From Anaerophaga thermohalophila DSM 12881 (GTDB lineage Bacteria > Bacteroidota > Bacteroidia > Bacteroidales > Marinilabiliaceae), in assembly GCF_000191885.1 (NCBI RefSeq), contig NZ_AEWI01000209.1:1-33185 (forward strand): a DNA stretch of 33,185 nt, in the 5' to 3' direction. Both the position numbers and the translations under genes were made by a program. This document shows, piece by piece, positions 1 to 7,223 of this stretch. Each line of letters opens with the position of its first letter. Within the stretch, counting starts at the first letter, position 1. Under the pieces are notes generated by a model. That model saw only the letters and a list, made by a program, of their open reading frames with translations, was not told the origin of the DNA and made no database searches.

Positions 1-54
1 CGACGAAGAATCTGTTCTCTGTTTTTGGTTTCTTTGGTGATTAGAGGTTAGATG

Positions 55-103
55 GTGTTTATACATATTCTTTTGTGTCAAACTTTGTCATGCTCGTTTC
101 ATC
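55..103 (-). repeat. Dispersed repeat, 5' half-unit overlapping the end of cstA
   Basis: Read on the minus strand this begins GATGAAACGAGCATGACAAA and runs to GTATAAA, matching the first half of the 97-bp unit seen at 24407. It is in frame with cstA and provides its last 14 codons and TAA stop. The second half of the unit (GCGAGTTCCATC...) is absent here. Confidence 0.85.
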
Positions 104-1558
104 CTGGCTCATAGTTTTTCCTTTTTGATTTTTCCTTACTCTGAAAAGGAAAAGAACAAGAGAAGCAATGCCCAGTAAAACACCAATCCAATATCCGACT
201 GAAGTATCTATAAAGAGACCACCATTTTTTACAGGAGCCACCAAAAGATAAGTTATGCAAACGGTTGTCATGAAAGTTGCCGGAAGTGACAACATCCAGT
301 GCGGTTTTTCAACTTTAGCAAGATACATAGCTGCTGCCCAGAGAACGACGACTGCAACTACCTGATTAGACAATCCTAAATATTTCCAAATTGTGGCAAA
401 TTCGAGTTGAGACAACACAAAACCAATAGCAAACAAAGGCAAGCTTACCCACAAGCGTTTCTTCACAGATGATTGATCCAGCTTCAGTACATCAGCAATG
501 GTTAAACGGGCACTCCTGAAAGCTGTGTCACCCGTTGTTATAGGGCAAGCAATAACGCCAACGATAGCAAAAACGGCCCCAATCGCACCAAGCCAGGAGC
601 GACTTATTTCGTTAACCACCCATGCCGGATTGTGACCCTCAACCTGCATGGTAGTATTTAATCCTTCAGGGCCTTCAAAGAAATTCATCGCAGCAGTAGC
701 CCATATAATTGCCACTATCCCTTCTGCAACCATCGCCCCGTAAAAAACACGACGACCATGACTCTCCTTTTTTATACAACGGGCCATCATGGGTGCCTGC
801 GTGGAATGAAAGCCACTCAGAGCCCCACAGGAAATAACGATAAACATCATCGGGAAAAGAATATTTTCTGCCGGATTGTGATGCCAGTTTTTAAAGCTGT
901 CGGTGGTCAATTCCTTCATGGCTAAATCGCCGGAAAAGCCAAAATAAATCATCGCTCCGGCAATGCTAACAGCCATTATTAATAAAGCCACTCCAAACAA
1001 AGGATAGATGCGACCGATGATCTTATTAATCGGCAACAAAGTTGCAATCAGATAATAGGCGAAAATTGCATAAAGCCAAAACTTCAAACCTCCATTAGTT
1101 AGTGTTGTCAGCAATTCGGCGGGCCCCGAAACAAATGCCACGCCGACAAATATCAACAATAACAAGGAGAAAAGACGCATGAAGTTTTGAAAACCGGTGC
1201 CGAGATATTTACCTACAATTTCCGGAATACTCGCACCATTGTTACGTACCGAAAGCATACCGGAAAAATAATCGTGCACGGCGCCCATGAAAATACAACC
1301 AAGAACAATCCACAGATAAGCCATTGGCCCGTACATAGCGCCAAGGATAGCACCAAATATCGGCCCGAGTCCGGCGATATTTAAAAACTCAATGGTAAAA
1401 ACTTTCCAGGTGGGCATTGGAACATAATCCACCCCGTTATTAATCCGTATGGCAGGCGTCTCATTTTTGTCGGATGCGCCAAAAAAACGGTCAACAAATT
1501 TGCCGTAAAAGAAGAAACCGGCTATTAAACCCGCGATTGACAGAATAAACGTAATCAT
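59..1558 (-). CDS. cstA: Carbon starvation protein CstA (pyruvate/peptide transporter family)
   Basis: The 499-residue product is a polytopic inner-membrane protein with more than ten hydrophobic segments. It carries CstA-family signatures: the 'FLNIAGLGPIFGAILGAMYG' stretch near residue 55, 'VHDYFSGMLSVR' near 95, and 'SGFHSTQAPMMARC' near 250. Family members import pyruvate or peptides under carbon limitation; the exact substrate cannot be read here. The length fits the short CstA class. The start is an ATG followed directly by a first membrane helix. A perfect palindrome (AAAGATTAATCTTT, 1566-1579) ends 7 bases before the start codon. The last 14 codons (DETSMTKFDTKEYV) and the stop lie inside a copy of the dispersed intergenic repeat, so the natural C-terminus has probably been replaced by repeat-encoded residues. 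A small ORF (1632-1802) and a candidate promoter (1858-1890) precede it on the same strand. Confidence 0.95.
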   Translation of the reverse strand: MITFILSIAGLIAGFFFYGKFVDRFFGASDKNETPAIRINNGVDYVPMPTWKVFTIEFLNIAGLGPIFGAILGAMYGPMAYLWIVLGCIFMGAVHDYFSGMLSVRNNGASIPEIVGKYLGTGFQNFMRLFSLLLLIFVGVAFVSGPAELLTTLTNGGLKFWLYAIFAYYLIATLLPINKIIGRIYPLFGVALLIMAVSIAGAMIYFGFSGDLAMKELTTDSFKNWHHNPAENILFPMMFIVISCGALSGFHSTQAPMMARCIKKESHGRRVFYGAMVAEGIVAIIWATAAMNFFEGPEGLNTTMQVEGHNPAWVVNEISRSWLGAIGAVFAIVGVIACPITTGDTAFRSARLTIADVLKLDQSSVKKRLWVSLPLFAIGFVLSQLEFATIWKYLGLSNQVVAVVVLWAAAMYLAKVEKPHWMLSLPATFMTTVCITYLLVAPVKNGGLFIDTSVGYWIGVLLGIASLVLFLFRVRKNQKGKTMSQDETSMTKFDTKEYV

Positions 1559-1565
1559 AATAAAG

Positions 1566-1579
1566 AAAGATTAATCTTT
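1566..1579. promoter_or_regulatory. Perfect palindrome immediately upstream of cstA start
   Basis: AAAGATTAATCTTT is a perfect 14-bp palindrome whose edge lies 7 bases from the cstA ATG. It could be an operator or a small hairpin overlapping the ribosome-binding region. No protein ligand is known to me. Confidence 0.3.
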
Positions 1580-1631
1580 ATAATAACAAACGGTTTGATT
1601 TTCAGGTAAAAGTAATTCAGTCAGTAATTAA

Positions 1632-1802
1632 TTATAAGTCAGCAGGATGGATTAAGGTGAGGATATATACCCATAAAACAAATAAAACAACGTAAATACC
1701 AACCGTTGACGGTGACATAGGCTGGTTGTTATGAATCATCAAAGAGCCCGGTCTAAAAAGCATCTTTGTTGCCAACCTCGTTGTTGTTTTAGATTTTTGC
1801 AT
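1632..1802 (-). CDS. Possible small single-pass membrane protein upstream of cstA
   Basis: I do not recognise a family. Starting at the ATG for MQKSKTTTRL the product is 56 residues. It has a basic N-terminal half and one strongly hydrophobic C-terminal helix (about residues 34-51, VGIYVVLFVLWVYILTLI), then a short tail HPADL. Upstream alternatives in the same frame are an ATG six bases earlier and a TTG at 1817. It lies on the cstA strand, 73 bases before cstA, and a Bacteroidota-type promoter (1858-1890) is well placed to transcribe both. It could be a small membrane partner or a leader ORF, or simply chance. The low complexity and lack of a clear Shine-Dalgarno keep confidence low. Confidence 0.35.
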   Translation of the reverse strand: MQKSKTTTRLATKMLFRPGSLMIHNNQPMSPSTVGIYVVLFVLWVYILTLIHPADL

Positions 1803-1817
1803 CGTCATTAACAACAA

Positions 1818-2030
1818 GTTAACTCCGGTACAAAAATTTAAAACGCCTGGATTCTGACAAAAATATGCTTTTTATACTGCACTCATCAAATAAGAAACGA
1901 AAATAAAAAAAGTTATTGACTTCCTTGTCAAAAGATTCAACGATCATATCGCCAAATATGCTGATAATTTGACAAAAAAATAGAAACAATGTTTTAGAGA
2001 TTAATGCACTTGTTATGCCTTCAAAATAAT
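1818..2030. other. Intergenic stretch between cstA leader and susD terminator
   Basis: AT-rich. It contains the candidate minus-strand promoter at 1858-1890 and a small inverted repeat TTGAC-N6-GTCAA near 1915-1930. No coding frame with recognisable product was seen. Confidence 0.5.
1858..1890 (-). promoter_or_regulatory. Candidate promoter for small ORF/cstA
   Basis: On the minus strand TTTG (1887-1890) is followed after 21 bases by TATTTTTG (1858-1865). This fits the Bacteroidota primary-sigma consensus TTTG-N19-21-TAnnTTTG. The predicted transcript would start near 1851, about 50 bases before the small ORF. Confidence 0.5.
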
Positions 2031-2062
2031 AAAGGGCTGTCCAATACCGGACAGCCCCTTTT
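2031..2062. terminator. Rho-independent terminator after susD
   Basis: GGGCTGTCC (2034-2042) and GGACAGCCC (2049-2057) form a perfect 9-bp stem with a 6-base loop. The minus strand continues into a T-rich tract (TTTATTATTTT), suiting it to end the SusCD transcript. The plus side also has CTTTT, so it may act both ways. Confidence 0.85.
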
Positions 2063-2096
2063 GTTCTCATATAAGTCAGAATAGCAGCGTGTATGT

Positions 2097-3662
2097 TTAG
2101 AATCCAGGATTCTGATCTTCTTGCGAGATTTCATTATTTGAAGAAATCTCAGTTTGAGGAATGGGGAAATGCTCATGTTTTCCTGCCACAAATCCCAGCG
2201 GACTCAGTACTTCTTCGGCATCACCCCAGCGAATCAAATCCCAGTAGCGACTGCCTTCAAAGGCCAGTTCAAGCTGACGCTCAGCTTTTATCGCTTCACG
2301 CAATTCGTCTTTCGACATAGGCAAATCATACGTATCCAATTCGGCCCTCTTCCGAACCTTGTTCAACTCGAAACGGGCTTCGGCTTCCCTCCCGTCCTCA
2401 TTATAGGCTTCGGCAGCCATCAAAAGCACGTCGGCATAACGAATGATGCGCCAGTTGGTGGTATAGTTAAGCTCAGCAATTGAAGCACCACTGGTATTGG
2501 TTTCGTCAGCAAATGTGGCATACTTCATTCGAAGATATCCCTCGTAATCGTGAGCAGGCACAGGATTTCCCTCATCATCGGTATCCGGAGTTATTTCACC
2601 CCCGGCATCAATAAACTCCGATTCACTCATGATGGTTGCCTCATATCGGGGACCATTATCCCCCATATTATCAAAAGCCTCACCTATGGAAGCAGTAGGA
2701 AGATTAAATCCCCATCCGGGAATGATTCCTATAGCATCCAGATTACCAAAGAAGGGTGCCCGGGGACCCATCAACTGAACATGAATATTTGCTTCAGCTG
2801 CTCCTCCCCATCCAAAATTACCCCAGTCGTATCCTTCCTGGGATGTATAGAGAACTTCAAATACCGATTCAATCCCCAGTTCTCCTGCACGTTTCCAAAC
2901 ATTGTCAAAATCAGGCTCAAGGTCATATTCCTGCGAAGAAATTACTTGCCCCAAAACAGTATGGGCGTCATTCCATTTCTCCTGATACAGGTATACTTTG
3001 CCCAGAATAGATTGTGCGGTTCCCTTGGAGACCCTGAATTTTTGGTCGTCGGGAAGCTCAGACTTCAATGGAAGAACTGAAATAGCATCCTCAAGATCGG
3101 TTTCAATCTTTGTATAAATATCGGCCTTGGGTGTACGCGGTTTGTGATAGTCTGCCACTGAAGTAGGATTCTCGGTATAAAAGGGAACATCTCCATAGAG
3201 CGTAACCAGTTCAAAATAATTCCATGCGCGTATAGCCTTTGCTTCAGCGATTATCTGTTTACGAAAATCGTTGCTCGGTTCGATACGCTCAATAATGGTA
3301 TTACATTGATTAATCGCTTTATAGAAGCCTTCCCAAATTGCAGTTGTCACAGGATTGTCCGCTTCATTTTTAAAATCATCCAGATTCTGATAGGGAAGCT
3401 GATCACTGGCAGAAGAACCAGCATTACAATCATCAGCAGGTAAATTTTTGGCAAAGTAGGCACTCGCCCAGTCTCTGCCATAGTTCCACTGCATCAAATC
3501 GTATACACCAATTATTGTGGACATTACTTCCTCATCTGTAGCAGGATAGACATCGCTGGATAATCTTCCGGCGGGATCTACTTCAAGAAAACTATCGCTA
3601 CAAGCCGGCATAATGATCAATAAAACAGCCGGAATCCATTTAAAACATTTATATAGTTTCAT
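2097..3662 (-). CDS. SusD/RagB-family outer-membrane glycan-binding lipoprotein
   Basis: The 521-residue product starts with a lipoprotein signal (MKLYKCFKWIPAVLLIIMPAC), which predicts lipidation at Cys21. SusD features follow: 'SDSFLEVDPAGRLSSDVYP' at the mature N-terminus, tetratricopeptide-like helices including 'AEAKAIRAWNYFELVTLYGDVPF' near 140, the 'RYADVLLMAAEAYNE' helix near 405, 'AERQLELAFEGSRYWDLIRWG' near 460, and the family-typical 'QNPGF' C-terminus. SusD proteins cap the SusC barrel at the cell surface and capture glycan. The gene lies 20 bases after susC and is followed by a strong terminator, so it is the last gene of the operon. The ligand is inferred to be a cello- or other beta-glucan oligosaccharide only because a GH94 gene is upstream. 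Confidence 0.95.
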   Translation of the reverse strand: MKLYKCFKWIPAVLLIIMPACSDSFLEVDPAGRLSSDVYPATDEEVMSTIIGVYDLMQWNYGRDWASAYFAKNLPADDCNAGSSASDQLPYQNLDDFKNEADNPVTTAIWEGFYKAINQCNTIIERIEPSNDFRKQIIAEAKAIRAWNYFELVTLYGDVPFYTENPTSVADYHKPRTPKADIYTKIETDLEDAISVLPLKSELPDDQKFRVSKGTAQSILGKVYLYQEKWNDAHTVLGQVISSQEYDLEPDFDNVWKRAGELGIESVFEVLYTSQEGYDWGNFGWGGAAEANIHVQLMGPRAPFFGNLDAIGIIPGWGFNLPTASIGEAFDNMGDNGPRYEATIMSESEFIDAGGEITPDTDDEGNPVPAHDYEGYLRMKYATFADETNTSGASIAELNYTTNWRIIRYADVLLMAAEAYNEDGREAEARFELNKVRKRAELDTYDLPMSKDELREAIKAERQLELAFEGSRYWDLIRWGDAEEVLSPLGFVAGKHEHFPIPQTEISSNNEISQEDQNPGF

Positions 3663-3682
3663 ATTTCTCAGATTTTGGGGGT

Positions 3683-6600
3683 TTAAAAATTAACTGACAC
3701 ACCAAATATCATCTTCCTTGGAATAGGATAAACACCGCGATCTATTCCCTGACTTTGGGCGTTGTTACTTCCTGCTTCGGGATCAAGCCCCTCATAATCA
3801 GTAAAAGTAAAAAAGTCGTCAAGTGAAATAAAAACGCGGGCTTTAGAGAACCCAAGTTGATTGAGAACACTATTTGGAAGAGAATATCCTAATTGCAATT
3901 GTTTAATACGAGTATAAGACCCATCCTGAACCATCAGGTCGCTCCGGTAAATATACTGACTGCTACCATCGGCACGGGGCATGGATGCCTTGGTATTGTC
4001 AGATGTCCATCTGTCGGTATAGAAGTATTTTGGTTTATTAGACAAAGGTCTGTCAGGACGATACCATGCAGTATAAATTTCATTTCCCTTGGTTCCCTGA
4101 AGGAAAACTCTAAGGTCAATCCCTTTGTAGGCCAAATTTATATTTGCTCCATACAAAAAATCGGGATGGGGATCACCAATTTTAGTCAGATCGGCAGAAG
4201 TAATTTCGCCATCCTTACTAACATCAACAATATTTGGCATTCCTGTTTCTTCATTAATACCATCGGTTTTGTACCCGTTGAAATACCAAATGGGTTCTCC
4301 TTCTTCAAACCAGGTTAAATCATATCCCCTGACGTTGGCTCCCGCAATTGGAGCCTCCTGATCAAGTCGGGTAACCTCATTATTGAGCGTAGCAAAATTA
4401 ACATTCGCCGAAATATCAAAATCTCCGTAACTATCAGTGTAACCAAGCTCAAATTCAAAACCTGAATTGGAAACATCACCTCCGTTAACATAAGGAAAAT
4501 CATTCCCTACAGAAAGCGGAAACATACCAACCACAATCAGATCTTTGGTGGTTTTATCATAATAGTCGGCAGAAAAATTGATTTTCCTGTTAAGGAACCT
4601 TGCGTCGAGGCCCACAGAGAGTTGCTCGGTGCGCTCCCATTTCAGATCATCGTTCGTGAGCTTTTCTATTTGAGCGCCTGAAAAATAGCCTGTTTCAGAA
4701 GGATTGGGATAATAAATACCTGACACCATCCAGAACTCCTGATCTGAAGTACCGGAAAGAATTGATGTACTACCATTTTGTCCCCAGCTGGCACGCAATT
4801 TCAAATAATCCATAAATTGGGGGTTCCAGAAATCCTCTTCCGAAATAACCCAACCGGCAGAAAAAGCAGGGAAAGTGGCCCATTTGTCCCCCGATGAAAA
4901 GACGCTTGCTGCATCTCGTCTAACTAACGCCTCAAACAAATATTTGCCTAAATAACTATATGAAAAACGACCAAAAACAGAATTCATGGTTTCTTCCTCA
5001 AGGGTTCCACCAACAACATCCTGTTCCCTCGAAGTAGTATGATCGTGATAGGCAAATCTGTCACCTTCTTTAGCCATTGGACCGGAATACAAATACCAGT
5101 TAGGATGCAATCTTCTTTCTGCAGAGTAACCTAAAAGGAAAGTCATGTTATGGTCATTAAAGGCGGTTTCATAGGTGGCAAAATTCTCCCATAGCCAGTT
5201 AAAATATTTATCCAGATTATCATTTATGGTGTTTGTACCATTCTGACTCTCTGAAGAAAAGTAATATTTCTTATTCCAGTTATGCAACTGAATATAAGAC
5301 AAATCCAATCCCAGTCGTGAAGTTATTGTCAATCCTTCCAAAGGTTTAATATTGCCATAGACAGTTCCCATTAATTGATCCCTGGTAGTTTCATTATTGT
5401 AAGTTTGCAACCTGGCAACCGGATTTGCAACTTCACCTGTCACATTCACCGGAAGCGCATAATAACGACCCTGATCATCGGTTAACAAAGTATGACCAGC
5501 GGCTAACGCATCCCTTTCTTTCTGGGTTTCTTCTCCTTGTTCGTAATAGACAGGTGTGGTCGGATCAATTAGAAGAGCATTGTTTAAAACTCCCCGATAC
5601 TCATCATCCTCTCCAACAGTACTTCTTTTTGAATGTGAGTAAGTAAAGGTATTGCCTACTTCCAACCAATCCTTAATATCATGAGAAGAGTTTAAGCGAA
5701 AGGAAAGTCGTTCATAAGATGCTTTATCTCCACCGACAACTCCCTCTTGAGTATTATAGGCGACAGAAGCCAGATAATTAGAGATTTCTCCACCACCCGA
5801 AAAACTAAGATGATGCCTCTGCATTGGTGCTTCTTCAAACACTTCATCCAGCCAATCGGTACCGTTTCCGATGCCTGAGGGTACAGTAATATTGGCACCC
5901 TGCTCACTCATATACTGCGCATATTCCTGAGCATTCATAAGTTCCATATTGGTTTTCACGCTCTGAATGCCATACTGGAAATTATAGGTCACTTGTCCCT
6001 TACCAGCTTTCCCTTTTTTGGTAGTAATAATGACAACCCCATTACCGCCTTCAGAACCGTAAATGGCAGAAGAAGCAGCATCCTTGAGAACTTCGATGGA
6101 CTCAATATTGCCGGGTTCGATGTTATCAATATCGCCTACTTTCATTCCATCAACGATGTAAAGAGGCTCGGAAGTCTGATTAGAGTTGGTACCCCGGATT
6201 CTTACTTTAGCGCCTGCTCCGGGTGAACCAGAGGTAGGCAAAACGGTAACACCGGCCGTACGTCCCTGCAGGGCTTGTTCAACACGCGTGTTCGAAGTGG
6301 TTTCGAGGTCCTGAGCATTAACACTCGAAATGGCCCCGGTGACCAACGATTTTTGTTGAACACCGTAACCGACGACGACCACCTCATCGAGGCCGGCAAA
6401 TTCTTCCTCCATGGTAACATTAATTGTGGTTTGATCGCCAACAGGAACCTCCTGGGTTTTGAATCCGATAAAACTAAACCGAAGTACATCTCCGCCTGAA
6501 GCCTGCAGTTCATAATTACCATCAATATCGGTAATGGTTCCCTGCATAGTGCCTTTGATCACAACATTAACACCGGGTAGCGGTTGGTTCTGTGAATCGG

Positions 6601-6760
6601 TCACTTGTCCACTGACCGTTTTTTGCTCTTGCGCAAAAGAAAATGAAGTAAAAATGAAACATGCTGCAAGAGCTAACGTAAATCCGTTAAAGGCCCTCAG
6701 CCATCCGGATTTGACCTTTTTTAACAGGTCAAATTCCAAAAAAGATCGAATCTTTTTCAT
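3683..6760 (-). CDS. SusC/RagA-family TonB-dependent outer-membrane transporter
   Basis: The 1025-residue product has a long basic N-terminus and signal peptide ending near 'FSFAQEQ' (about residue 44). A CarboxypepD_reg-like domain follows ('VSGQVTDSQNQPLPGVNVVIKG', about 48-115), then a TonB box region and the SusC hallmark 'DEVVVVGYG', then the plug (about 130-240). The rest is a 22-strand barrel ending in an aromatic 'GVSVNF', as outer-membrane barrels do. It pairs with the SusD lipoprotein 20 bases downstream to import a glycan fragment with TonB energy. No N-terminal STN domain is visible, which argues against anti-sigma-factor signalling. The 463-base gap from the phosphorylase gene and a large hairpin upstream (6812-6858) suggest separate leader control. 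Confidence 0.96.
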   Translation of the reverse strand: MKKIRSFLEFDLLKKVKSGWLRAFNGFTLALAACFIFTSFSFAQEQKTVSGQVTDSQNQPLPGVNVVIKGTMQGTITDIDGNYELQASGGDVLRFSFIGFKTQEVPVGDQTTINVTMEEEFAGLDEVVVVGYGVQQKSLVTGAISSVNAQDLETTSNTRVEQALQGRTAGVTVLPTSGSPGAGAKVRIRGTNSNQTSEPLYIVDGMKVGDIDNIEPGNIESIEVLKDAASSAIYGSEGGNGVVIITTKKGKAGKGQVTYNFQYGIQSVKTNMELMNAQEYAQYMSEQGANITVPSGIGNGTDWLDEVFEEAPMQRHHLSFSGGGEISNYLASVAYNTQEGVVGGDKASYERLSFRLNSSHDIKDWLEVGNTFTYSHSKRSTVGEDDEYRGVLNNALLIDPTTPVYYEQGEETQKERDALAAGHTLLTDDQGRYYALPVNVTGEVANPVARLQTYNNETTRDQLMGTVYGNIKPLEGLTITSRLGLDLSYIQLHNWNKKYYFSSESQNGTNTINDNLDKYFNWLWENFATYETAFNDHNMTFLLGYSAERRLHPNWYLYSGPMAKEGDRFAYHDHTTSREQDVVGGTLEEETMNSVFGRFSYSYLGKYLFEALVRRDAASVFSSGDKWATFPAFSAGWVISEEDFWNPQFMDYLKLRASWGQNGSTSILSGTSDQEFWMVSGIYYPNPSETGYFSGAQIEKLTNDDLKWERTEQLSVGLDARFLNRKINFSADYYDKTTKDLIVVGMFPLSVGNDFPYVNGGDVSNSGFEFELGYTDSYGDFDISANVNFATLNNEVTRLDQEAPIAGANVRGYDLTWFEEGEPIWYFNGYKTDGINEETGMPNIVDVSKDGEITSADLTKIGDPHPDFLYGANINLAYKGIDLRVFLQGTKGNEIYTAWYRPDRPLSNKPKYFYTDRWTSDNTKASMPRADGSSQYIYRSDLMVQDGSYTRIKQLQLGYSLPNSVLNQLGFSKARVFISLDDFFTFTDYEGLDPEAGSNNAQSQGIDRGVYPIPRKMIFGVSVNF

Positions 6761-6773
6761 AAATTTGTCGTTT

Positions 6774-6862
6774 TTACAGGTTTTAACAATAAAATAGTTA
6801 GAATCTGGAGCAGGGGTGTTGCCCGGTCCAACGCCAATTTTTCCGGGGCAGCATCCCTTTTT
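6774..6862 (+). ncRNA. Candidate cis-antisense RNA opposite the susC leader
   Basis: On the plus strand TAAATTTG (6760-6767) matches the Bacteroidota -7 box. About 45 bases after the predicted start, a 15-bp imperfect stem begins (6812-6826 with 6843-6858, one bulge, two G-T pairs), followed by TTTTT. That makes a transcript of roughly 90 nt lying antisense to the susC 5' leader. Bacteroides fragilis DonS-type RNAs are known to have this size and this position relative to susC homologues. The -33 element is poor, so this is inference from geometry, not proof of expression. Confidence 0.35.
6812..6862 (+). terminator. Hairpin plus T-run upstream of susC (plus-strand terminator or susC leader hairpin)
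   Basis: AGGGGTGTTGCCCGG (6812-6826) pairs with CCGGGGCAGCATCCCT (6843-6858) around a 16-base loop. TTTTT follows on the plus strand only. On the minus strand the same structure would sit about 50-100 bases upstream of the susC ATG without a T-run, so there it would be a leader hairpin rather than a terminator. Confidence 0.55.
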
Positions 6863-6970
6863 AAATGTAAATCATAAACTTACGACTACAAATCCTTAAA
6901 AAATCTTTTTTTTAACTCAAACAATTATTTTACATAGGCAACTTTTTATAATTAACATTCTAATTATTTA

Positions 6971-7011
6971 GTGTCAGTCCATAGAGTACCACTTGCTGTG
7001 TTACGCCTGCC
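6971..7011 (-). repeat. 41-bp dispersed intergenic repeat, copy 1
   Basis: It matches 31876-31916 at 36 of 41 positions without gaps. The shared core is TTGCTGTGTTACGC. Both copies lie in the same orientation downstream of minus-strand genes. Confidence 0.7.
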
Positions 7012-7170
7012 GCCAAAATACTCATTTACGAAATCCGGATGTCTGGTAATTAATTGCTTACACAATGAATGGCATAAACCACAACTTTCTCATAATAAAA
7101 ACTTTGCGTCATTGCGTCTCTGCGTTTAAGCTTTTTTAAACTGACTATTTACTTTCTGAACAGACACATA

Positions 7171-7207
7171 ATTTGGTGCAACTTTTACCGACTTTACAGG
7201 CGGGCAC
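7171..7207 (-). repeat. 37-bp dispersed intergenic repeat, copy 1
   Basis: It matches 16481-16517 at 31 of 37 positions without gaps, with the shared core ACTTTACAG-CGGGCAC. It begins 16 bases after the stop codon of the GH94 gene, reading along that gene's strand. Confidence 0.65.
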
Positions 7208-7223
7208 AATTTACATAAATACC

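Larger units (their letters stand above)
6761..7223. other. 463-bp intergenic region upstream of susC
   Basis: No gene is seen. It holds a strong hairpin with a plus-strand T-run (6812-6862), one copy of the 41-bp dispersed repeat (6971-7011), a three-unit 8-bp tandem (TTGCGTCA/TTGCGTCT/CTGCGTTT, about 7104-7127), an imperfect GTTTAA...TTAAAC inverted repeat (7124-7141) and one copy of the 37-bp dispersed repeat (7171-7207). I found no clear TAnnTTTG promoter for susC on the minus strand. Confidence 0.6.

Noticed and set aside
1919..1933. 15-base exact match (CTTCCTTGTCAAAAG) with 12311-12325
   Set aside because: A match of this length is about what chance allows in a 33-kb window, and the flanks do not agree.
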